Made by a program: the position numbers and the translations under genes. A stretch of 7,145 nt of DNA from Bacteroidia bacterium (GTDB taxonomy: Bacteria > Bacteroidota > Bacteroidia > Bacteroidales > UBA12481). Positions 1 through 4,224 of this stretch are shown piece after piece. Below the pieces are notes generated by a model, which did not search any database, was not told the origin of the DNA, and saw only the letters and a list, made by a program, of their open reading frames with translations. The number at the start of each line of letters is the position of its first letter. The stretch's first letter is position 1. The stretch is from NCBI GenBank assembly GCA_026391235.1, contig JAPLDV010000363.1, positions 1 through 7,145 of the forward strand, written 5' to 3'.

Positions 1-24
1 TATGGGCTTACATCAGGAATAGAA

Positions 25-86
25 CGCGGAGAACGCGGATGCTCCGCAGCGCGGATTTTCGCGGATTTATTAAGACCCGCGAAAAT
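25..86. repeat. GC-rich direct and inverted repeat cluster
   Basis: The hexamer CGCGGA occurs four times (25-30, 34-39, 50-55, 60-65). Two inverted repeats overlap it. One is a short hairpin, GCGGA-TGC-TCCGC (35-47). The other is a perfect 10-bp pair, ATTTTCGCGG (55-64) with CCGCGAAAAT (77-86), around a 12-nt loop. No reading frame here resembles a protein. It looks like a dispersed intergenic repeat of the kind common in environmental Bacteroidota, but copy number cannot be judged from one window. A transcript end for a gene to the left is possible, though no T-run follows the stem. Confidence 0.55.
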
Positions 87-150
87 ACAAAATTTCGAGG
101 AGTGGAAGATTTTTTTGGTCGGTTCAATGGAAGGTCGTAACTTTTGGAAA

Positions 151-168
151 TTAACTGCCGGCAGTTAA
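151..168. promoter_or_regulatory. Perfect 18-bp palindrome, possible operator
   Basis: TTAACTGCCGGCAGTTAA is identical to its reverse complement over all 18 bases; the flanking bases (A150 and A169) no longer pair. It lies 178 bp before the CocE-type hydrolase start and just before the amidohydrolase relic. An uninterrupted 18-bp palindrome is unlikely by chance in 7 kb (about 0.03 expected with even base composition). It could bind a dimeric regulator or be part of a dispersed repeat. No promoter could be matched to it, so the operator role is inference. Confidence 0.4.
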
Positions 169-193
169 ACATCCTAAAACTTAATCATCTTAA

Positions 194-328
194 TCCGTGA
201 AAAGAGCCTGTTACGTAACCCTGGGCTTGTTTGTCAATGGCGTCCAGGTATTGAAAGATGGAGAACATACCGGCGCCAAACCGGGAAGAGTTGTGAGAGG
301 TCCGGGATGGAAACAAAAATTTGAATAA
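194..328 (+). pseudogene. C-terminal relic of N-acyl-D-amino-acid deacylase-type amidohydrolase
   Basis: An open stretch of 44 codons ends at TAA (326-328) and has no plausible start; an in-frame TAA lies just upstream (191-193). From about position 227 it reads LFVNGVQVLKDGEHTGAKPG followed by RVVRGPGWK. This is the characteristic C-terminal end of amidohydrolase-superfamily D-aminoacylases (Amidohydro_3), where a VNG...V..G..TG..PGR pattern closes the protein. The other ~450-500 residues, including all metal-binding histidines, are missing, so no enzyme can be made. Upstream sequence is repeat-like and non-coding, which suggests a deletion removed the 5' part. The relic ends 18 bp before the CocE-type gene, so the two may once have been neighbours in one unit acting on acylated amino acids or peptides. 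Family assignment rests on about 30 residues. Confidence 0.6.
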
Positions 329-346
329 ACTAATATACTGACAGTT

Positions 347-2122
347 ATGAAAATACTACGAATTTTTCTTCCGGTTTTGACTGGGTTTTTCTTGCTTGGA
401 TCACCCGGTTTTTCACAAAGCCAGGATAGCTCGACTTCGAAATCAATCGATCTGATCTGGGGTGTCAAGATACCCATGAGAGACGGAATCCAGCTGAATG
501 CCACGGTTTATAAACCGAAAGGGGCCGGACCTCTTCCGGTTATCTTTACTTTAACCCCTTACATTTCCGACAGATACCATAACCACGCGTGGTACTTTTC
601 CCGAAACGGTTACGTGTTTGTACTGGTAGATGCCCGCGGACGAGGAAATTCGGAAGGAACATTTACCCCAATGCTTCAGGAGGCCAAAGACGGATACGAT
701 GTGGTCGAATGGCTTGGCAGGCAATCATGGAGTAACGGAAATGTGGCGATGTGGGGAATGTCCTACGGCGGATATGATCAATGGGCCACGGCGAAAGAAT
801 TTCCTTCACATCTGAAAACTATTGTACCGGTTGCGTCTGGAAATGCTGGTGTTGACTTTCCATACGAGAAAAACATTATAGGTCTTTATAGTATGCAATG
901 GTTGACCTATGTCAGCGGGGTCACGCCAAACACAAATCTCTTTGGTGAATCTTCCTTTTGGATTCAGAAGTTCCGTGAGATATATCTGAATTATCTTCCT
1001 TTTAAGAACCTTGATAAAATTGCAGGTAACCAGTCTGCCATTTTTCAGACCTGGAACTCTTTCCCGGGCCAAAGTGCCCATTGGGATGCCTATAATCCAT
1101 CGGATGAGCAATTCTCAAAAATCAATATGCCTATTCTAACCATCACCGGAATGTACGACGGGGATCAAACCGGTGCAATGGAATATTATAAAAAACACAT
1201 GGAACTTGCTCCAATAGAGGCCAAAGATCAGCATTATCTTATCATAGGCCCCTGGGATCATGCCGGAACCAGAACACCGTCAAGAGAAGTAGGCGGCCTG
1301 ACTTTTGGATGGGCTTGCCTGTTGGATATGAATATGCTCCATAAGGATTGGTATGACTGGGTGTTCAAATCGGCCAAAAAACCCGAATTCCTGAAAAACC
1401 GGGTTGCATACTATGTCACCGGTAAGGATGTATGGAAATATGCGGAATCTCTTGAAACTATTAGTACAGAGAAGCGGGTTACCTATTTAGATTCTGATCC
1501 GGGAGTTGTTAATAATGCCTTCCATTCAGGCTATTTATCAGTATCACAGCCAGTTAGAAGCGCCTCCGACAGCTTTGTTTATGATCCGCTCGACGTAAGG
1601 CCTGCTGAACTGGATACGGCTGAAGTTGCTGATTATCTTACCGATCAGCGATATGCACTTAATTTGTTTGGGAATGGATTGGTATATCATACTGAGCCCT
1701 TTACCGAGAATACTGAAATCAGCGGTTATATAAAACTCAGCCTCTGGATTTCAATGGATGTTCCGGATACTGATTTCGAAGTGAATCTGTACGAGATAAC
1801 TCCCGATGGTAACAGTATTCTCCTGACGTTTGATCTGTTAAAAGCCAGGTTCCGTGAATCCTTGCGTGAGGAAAAACTAATCGAACCCGGTGTCATTTTA
1901 AAATACGATTTTACAGGTTTTGACTGGTTTTCACGTGAAGTTGCAAAAGGGAGCCGGCTTCGCCTGGTTATTAAATGCCTGAATTCCATTTATGCGCAAA
2001 AGAATTACAACAGCGGCAGGAATGTGATGGAGGAAAGTGGAAAAGACGCCCGGACTGCACATATTACCGTCTATCATACCTCGAAGTATCCAAGCATCCT
2101 GGAGCTGCCAATCGGGAAATAG
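347..2122 (+). CDS. Exported CocE/NonD-family serine hydrolase (X-Pro dipeptidyl-peptidase S15-like)
   Basis: This is a complete 591-residue protein, the usual size for the CocE/NonD family, whose members hydrolyse acyl esters or peptide bonds such as cocaine esters, glutaryl-beta-lactams or X-Pro dipeptides. A Sec signal peptide spans about residues 1-23 (hydrophobic core LPVLTGFFLLG, cleavage near FSQ), placing it in the periplasm or outside. The S15 alpha/beta-hydrolase core runs from about 35 to 360. It starts with IPMRDGIQLNATVYKP, then DARGRGNSEG (95-104). The nucleophile elbow is G-M-S139-Y-G-G, the acid is probably Asp271 in TGMYDGD, and the base is His305 in GPWDHAG, so the triad is complete. 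Residues from about 380 to the end match the C-terminal jelly-roll domain. The start is chosen because it gives a full signal peptide. Substrate is unknown. A weak promoter candidate, TTG (291-293) with AAAATTTG (316-323), has a 22-bp spacer, slightly long. Confidence 0.93.
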   Translation: MKILRIFLPVLTGFFLLGSPGFSQSQDSSTSKSIDLIWGVKIPMRDGIQLNATVYKPKGAGPLPVIFTLTPYISDRYHNHAWYFSRNGYVFVLVDARGRGNSEGTFTPMLQEAKDGYDVVEWLGRQSWSNGNVAMWGMSYGGYDQWATAKEFPSHLKTIVPVASGNAGVDFPYEKNIIGLYSMQWLTYVSGVTPNTNLFGESSFWIQKFREIYLNYLPFKNLDKIAGNQSAIFQTWNSFPGQSAHWDAYNPSDEQFSKINMPILTITGMYDGDQTGAMEYYKKHMELAPIEAKDQHYLIIGPWDHAGTRTPSREVGGLTFGWACLLDMNMLHKDWYDWVFKSAKKPEFLKNRVAYYVTGKDVWKYAESLETISTEKRVTYLDSDPGVVNNAFHSGYLSVSQPVRSASDSFVYDPLDVRPAELDTAEVADYLTDQRYALNLFGNGLVYHTEPFTENTEISGYIKLSLWISMDVPDTDFEVNLYEITPDGNSILLTFDLLKARFRESLREEKLIEPGVILKYDFTGFDWFSREVAKGSRLRLVIKCLNSIYAQKNYNSGRNVMEESGKDARTAHITVYHTSKYPSILELPIGK

Positions 2123-2147
2123 ACATCAACTCTGAATAATAAATAAA

Positions 2148-2588
2148 ATGAAATTACCACTTACCTTATTGTTGATCCTACTCCTGGTATTGACCAGTTG
2201 CAGCCAGCAAGAAAAGAGCCCTCTGGAAGGGACCTGGGAACCTGTTAAAATTATATGGTCTTTCCCGGATTCTACAAAAATTGAATATCCCGGAAATGTT
2301 GCCAAATGTGAAGGGCTTTGGATATTTACAAAGAATGATTGGTTTTATGCTGTGAACTACTCAACAAATTCTGATACTGCCAGTTATCTGGAGGGAGGAC
2401 CCTACAACTATGATGGAATAACGTGTCAGTTAACCTATAAATACTCGAATGAAAAATTTCTGATCGGGCAATCCTTTTCGTCGCAATTAAAAGTAAGGAA
2501 TGACACTTTAATTATTATTGGACCAAAGAAGGAAGAAGAGGAAAGATTTGGCAGTAAATTATATGAAGTCTGGGTTCGGAAAAAATAA
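2148..2588 (+). CDS. Small lipocalin-like lipoprotein of unknown function
   Basis: This is a 146-residue protein with a very hydrophobic leader (residues 3-15) ending in the lipobox LTSC, with Cys18 as the lipidated residue, so it should be anchored in a membrane facing the periplasm. The residues after the cysteine (SQQEK) lack an obvious inner-membrane retention signal. The mature part opens with LEGTWEPVKI (the G-T-W motif near 28-30) and alternates short beta-type stretches to the end, ending in LYEVWVRKK. That pattern fits the small lipocalin-like domains common in Bacteroidota lipoproteins, but no specific family is recognised. It starts 25 bp after the CocE-type gene with no terminator between, so co-transcription is likely. 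Functional coupling is unproven. Confidence 0.82.
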   Translation: MKLPLTLLLILLLVLTSCSQQEKSPLEGTWEPVKIIWSFPDSTKIEYPGNVAKCEGLWIFTKNDWFYAVNYSTNSDTASYLEGGPYNYDGITCQLTYKYSNEKFLIGQSFSSQLKVRNDTLIIIGPKKEEEERFGSKLYEVWVRKK

Positions 2589-2643
2589 ACTATGAATGAC
2601 TTCAGAAAAATCAAAATCATCAGGTATTGACAGCGTGTGTTAA

Positions 2644-2755
2644 AAACAAGGCTCAAAGTTGAATGAAGTCAGTTGGCTACAAAGTGTAGTCAACTGAAAA
2701 TGCTTTGGTCCGATGGGAAAAATTATATGACAGATATTGCTGATACAGAACAGCT
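2644..2755 (+). repeat. 112-bp direct repeat, left copy
   Basis: All 112 bases are identical to 3222-3333, an offset of 578. The repeat starts at AAACAAGGCTC and ends at GAACAGCT. It is an internal piece of the antirepressor relic and includes the nonsense TGA (2664-2666), so it was copied after that mutation arose. Its right end coincides to the base with the start of the 466-bp insertion. Confidence 0.93.
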
Positions 2756-2756
2756 C

Positions 2757-2856
2757 CTGTTTTCGTCATTGGGACACCCGGAATGAAAATTTAAAGATTA
2801 CAATTATCTGTTTTATAATCATTTGTACAATCATGCGACAGAAGTGATGAAAACAG
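2757..2856 (+). repeat. ~100-bp structured repeat, copy 1
   Basis: This matches 3122-3220 at about 78 of 100 positions with one gap. Its own ends form an imperfect inverted repeat (CTGTTTTCGTCA with TGATGAAAACAG, 11 of 12). Just inside the left end, CATTGGGACACCCGGAATG can fold on itself. The best conserved parts are the two ends and the block TCTGTTTTATA. No coding potential is shared between the copies. Confidence 0.7.
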
Positions 2857-2858
2857 TG

Positions 2859-2960
2859 GACGGGAGGGCTCTGAGGCTTTCCAATACGACGGGAGGGCTC
2901 TGAGGCCCTCCCGTACTGAATTGGCCTGCATTTGAAAGCAGGGAGGGCGCTAAGGCCCTC
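2859..2960. repeat. GAGGGC-type palindromes (left half of the insertion core)
   Basis: The 19-mer GACGGGAGGGCTCTGAGGC occurs at 2859-2877 and again at 2888-2906. The second copy completes a hairpin: arms ACGGGAGGGC (2889-2898) and GCCCTCCCGT (2905-2914), 6-nt centre TCTGAG. The first copy lacks its right arm. A third palindrome has arms GAGGGC (2943-2948) and GCCCTC (2955-2960) around GCTAAG. Read on the minus strand the centres are CTCAGA and CTTAGC, similar to those in the right half of the core. Confidence 0.7.
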
Positions 2961-2998
2961 TCCTTCATGTGTTGACCTCAGAATTCGGGTCCTGTAGT

Positions 2999-3018
2999 GG
3001 CGGACCTTTGCGTCCGCC
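2999..3018 (+). repeat. Hairpin GGCGGAC-CTTTGC-GTCCGCC
   Basis: A perfect 7-bp stem, GGCGGAC (2999-3005) with GTCCGCC (3012-3018), surrounds the 6-nt centre CTTTGC. The stem sequence is unrelated to those of the neighbouring palindromes, but the centre has the same length and a similar sequence. There is no T-run, so it is not a simple terminator. Confidence 0.65.
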
Positions 3019-3045
3019 CTCCTCCCGACAAAGGAGCCTATACGT

Positions 3046-3115
3046 ACGGGCCGGCCTTAGAGCCGGCCCGTCAGGCCTTAGAGCCGGCCCGTCAGGCCTT
3101 AATGCCGGCCCTCTC
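3046..3115 (+). repeat. CCGG-rich palindrome and three 21-bp tandem units
   Basis: A perfect 10-bp stem, ACGGGCCGGC (3046-3055) with GCCGGCCCGT (3062-3071), surrounds CTTAGA. The second half is then repeated in tandem: unit 1 at 3053-3073 and unit 2 at 3074-3094 are identical (GGCCTTAGAGCCGGCCCGTCA), and unit 3 at 3095-3115 is diverged (CTTAAT centre). Because 21 is a multiple of three, both strands give repetitive open frames such as LEPARQA, which are by-products of the repeat and not genes. Confidence 0.8.
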
Positions 3116-3121
3116 TTTCTC

Positions 3122-3220
3122 CTGTTTTCGACATTGGGACACCCAGAATGAAAAACATCAGGCCGCAACTGTCTGTTTTATAGTAGTATGTAAAACCATG
3201 CGAAAAAGTGACGAAAACAG
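3122..3220 (+). repeat. ~100-bp structured repeat, copy 2
   Basis: This is the partner of 2757-2856 in the same orientation. With one more base pair on each side, its ends form a perfect 11-bp inverted repeat, TCCTGTTTTCG (3120-3130) with CGAAAACAGGA (3212-3222). Many differences from copy 1 are transitions, especially in the middle. This copy supplies the right-hand terminal inverted repeat of the whole insertion. Confidence 0.7.
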
Positions 3221-3221
3221 G

Positions 3222-3333
3222 AAACAAGGCTCAAAGTTGAATGAAGTCAGTTGGCTACAAAGTGTAGTCAACTGAAAATGCTTTGGTCCGATGGGAAAAA
3301 TTATATGACAGATATTGCTGATACAGAACAGCT
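3222..3333 (+). repeat. 112-bp direct repeat, right copy
   Basis: This is identical to 2644-2755 over all 112 bases, while the ~100-bp repeats beside it have drifted to about 78% identity. This copy stays joined to the downstream part of the antirepressor relic (RLIQSIPSPKAEPF), so the junction at 3333/3334 is the original gene sequence and the break lies at 2755/2756. Confidence 0.93.
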
Positions 3334-3432
3334 TCTTCGGTTAATTCAGTCAATACCCTCACCCAAAGCAGAACCTTTTTAACTTTGGTCTGCAAGAGTC
3401 GGCAAGGAATAAAAAGATAGGGGAAAAATGAT

Positions 3433-3609
3433 CTATCGTGCTGGTAAATAATTATGTGCTTCCGACTTTGAATATCCAATTTGTGGTTTTGCCTCCGTTG
3501 GAGGAGTATGAAAGCAAGCATACCATAAATGATAATATCCACCATAATTCAAAATTGTACCACCATAAATGCAGCGCCCCCAAGCTGTTTGATCACCAAT
3601 TAACGGATT
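3433..3609 (-). pseudogene. Fragment resembling a five-bladed beta-propeller glycosidase
   Basis: The minus strand between stops holds 58 open codons without a usable start: NPLIGDQTAW, then CIYGGTILNYGGYYHLWYAC, then PQIGYSKSE, ending at TAG (3433-3435). The pattern Y-G-G-T-I-L-x-x-G-x-Y-H-L-W-Y followed by I-G-Y-S-x-S resembles a blade of the glycoside hydrolase 32/43/130-like propellers, where such strands are followed by a D-G-x-x-W motif; here that part is absent. It lies directly downstream of the other minus-strand relic but in a different frame, so the two may be separate fragments or one frameshifted gene. The composition reads like real protein and the shadow frames do not. Family assignment is tentative. 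Confidence 0.35.
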
Positions 3610-3860
3610 TCAGAGCGGTGGTCAACCATCCAGGACAGAAGCTCTTGGTTGAAAAGTTCAGCTTCCTTGTACGGCTGTGTATGGCCTGTACCTTCGATGC
3701 GATAACGCAGTCAGAATTTACCTACGGCAATACTGCCTGTATCTAAAACAACGGGATAATCGCCTAACGGTGGAGGGCAAAGGTTGGTACCTGGCGCAGA
3801 TTGGGCACCTGCCAGTAATCCAAAGGCAATAATCAAAGTATAAAAGAAAAGATTTTTCAT
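3600..3860 (-). pseudogene. Secreted alpha/beta-hydrolase-like relic with in-frame TGA
   Basis: On the minus strand ATG (3860-3858) opens a clear Sec signal peptide (MKNLFFYTLIIAFGLLAGAQ). The mature sequence runs to VLDTGSIAVGKF, where TGA (3713-3711) stops after 49 codons. The same frame continues for 36 codons as LRYRIEGTGHTQPYKEAELF and NQELLSWMVDHRSEIR to TAA (3602-3600). LRYRIEGTG resembles the first beta strand of alpha/beta hydrolases. G-H-T followed by E-x-x-x-F-N-Q-E-L-L resembles their C-terminal end, with the catalytic His and last helix. The nucleophile elbow and everything between are missing. This suggests a large internal deletion, perhaps at similar EGTG/GTGH words, plus a nonsense change. 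No selenocysteine element is visible. The start and decay are convincing; the family is an inference from short motifs. Confidence 0.55.
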
Positions 3861-4121
3861 AGCCCTGATTTTAATATAACTGACTATAAATTAATACCGT
3901 GTAACAAATTTTAGTAAAAACATATAACAATACCAAAAAATTAAATGGACAGCACCGGAGTTCAACTCTGTGGCCGCTGAGTAAACCCACTCATACATCC
4001 TCGCTCACACACCCATATTTCTCAGGAAAGCCTGTCATCCCGGCGAAGGCCTGCAGGGTCACTCATCCCTTTCCGCATCACGCGTCACCCGTCACGCTTC
4101 GCGATCCTTCGTCACTCAGCC

Positions 4122-4152
4122 TGCCCTCGCGAAAGCGGGGGCACTCTTTTTT
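4122..4152 (+). terminator. Terminator-like hairpin with GAAA loop and T-run
   Basis: TGCCCTCGC (4122-4130) pairs with GCGGGGGCA (4135-4143), one position being a G-U pair, around a GAAA tetraloop. Six Ts follow at 4147-4152. This fits a rho-independent terminator for plus-strand transcription, but no intact plus-strand gene lies just upstream. It may insulate the downstream cluster, or simply be a dispersed palindrome with a chance T-run. The T-run overlaps the possible -33 box of the next gene. Confidence 0.45.
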
Positions 4153-4181
4153 GGTCACTTCAACAAATAGTTGTAACTTTC
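4150..4181 (+). promoter_or_regulatory. Bacteroidota-type promoter candidate
   Basis: TTTG (4150-4153), a 20-bp spacer and TAACTTTC (4174-4181) match the Bacteroidota sigma consensus TTTG-N19/20-TAnnTTTG except for the final base. Transcription would begin near 4187-4190, giving a leader of about 35-40 nt before the metallo-hydrolase ATG. Confidence 0.4.
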
Positions 4182-4201
4182 ACCAAATAAGGATAAAAGG
4201 C

Positions 4202-4213
4202 TTGACCGGTCAA
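4202..4213. promoter_or_regulatory. 12-bp palindrome TTGACCGGTCAA, possible operator
   Basis: A perfect 12-bp palindrome between the predicted transcription start and the ATG at 4225, a position where a dimeric repressor would block early elongation. Its form resembles sites bound by TetR-type repressors, but palindromes of this length arise by chance about once or twice in a window this size, so its position is the main argument. Confidence 0.25.
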
Positions 4214-4224
4214 TTTCCAGACTC

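Larger units (their letters stand above)
2756..3221. mobile_element. 466-bp non-autonomous insertion with 13-bp terminal inverted repeats
   Basis: The ends are CCTGTTTTCGTCA (2756-2768) and TGACGAAAACAGG (3209-3221), perfect inverted repeats that start exactly where the flanking 112-bp duplicates stop. Inside are two direct ~100-bp repeats at the extremities and a 264-bp core of GC palindromes and 21-bp tandem units. It interrupts the antirepressor relic between the codons for Q and L of ADTEQLL. There is no transposase or other convincing gene. The layout resembles a MITE-like element, but a 112-bp flanking duplication is far longer than the 2-30 bp typical of known insertion sequences. A tandem duplication by replication slippage or template switching, followed by divergence, is the main alternative. 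The structure is seen directly; mobility is inferred. Confidence 0.55.
2592..3409 (+). pseudogene. Decayed phage antirepressor (Bro-N/DinD-like) gene, split by an insertion
   Basis: In one frame from ATG 2592 the sequence reads MNDFRKIKIIRY, stop, QRVLKTRLKVE, stop, SQLATKCSQLKM, then DGKNYMTDIADTEQLL. The frame is cut at 2755 by the 466-bp insertion. After it the same segment is repeated (3222-3333) and runs on as RLIQSIPSPKAEPF, stop, LWSARVGKE, stop (3410-3412). The blocks ADTEQLLRLIQSIPSPKAEP and LW.A.VGKE are signatures of Bro-N-domain antirepressors, related to DNA-damage-inducible protein D, which are usually near 280 residues. About 40-60 residues of the Bro-N domain are missing between MNDFRKIK and LKTRLK, and everything after GKE is lost. 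TGA at 2664 and TAA at 3380 look like single-base changes from Gly (GGA) and Lys (AAA) codons. The gene is dead. The repeated segment also folds as a 13-bp hairpin (2669-2697; copy at 3247-3275). Family identity is fairly sure; the deletion sizes are estimates. Confidence 0.75.
3861..4224. other. Gene-free repeat-rich spacer
   Basis: No supportable gene on either strand. From 3861 to about 3950 the DNA is AT-rich and is the leader of the minus-strand relic. From about 3950 to 4145 it turns GC-rich and repetitive, with recurring GTCAC words (CGCGTCAC, CCGTCAC, TTCGTCAC), the 8-bp palindrome CCTGCAGG, a CATCCCGGCGAAGGCC block and a GAAA-capped hairpin, features typical of dispersed intergenic palindromes. 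The last 80 bp hold the promoter-like elements of the metallo-hydrolase gene. Confidence 0.6.

Noticed and set aside
806..1111. Minus-strand open frames inside the CocE-type gene, also 211-504 and 1726-1989
   Set aside because: They are antisense to a strongly supported coding frame or to the amidohydrolase relic and have no supporting motifs.
2669..2697. 13-bp hairpin TCAGTTGGCTACA/TGTAGTCAACTGA as a terminator for the lipoprotein gene
   Set aside because: There is no T-run after it and it lies within former antirepressor coding sequence (repeated at 3247-3275), so a coincidental fold in a relic is as likely.
3053..3115. 21-bp tandem units as a CRISPR array
   Set aside because: The units abut with no spacers between them, only three exist, and no cas gene is present; they are tandem copies of half a palindrome.
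2965..3275. Overlapping open frames on both strands (e.g. LEPARQA and RPDGPAL repeats)
   Set aside because: They exist because the 21-bp repeat is a multiple of three and GC-rich; they run across inverted repeats and into the antirepressor relic in the wrong frame.
3255..3545. Minus-strand 96-codon open frame
   Set aside because: It starts in the propeller-like relic in another frame and ends inside the antisense of the antirepressor relic; no protein-like motif or signal was seen.
3711..3713. In-frame TGA read as selenocysteine
   Set aside because: No SECIS-like hairpin was found after it, the family does not use selenocysteine, and the rest of the gene is missing anyway.
3438..3746. Plus-strand 102-codon open frame
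   Set aside because: It is antisense to two minus-strand relics whose frames carry recognisable motifs; its own peptide shows none.
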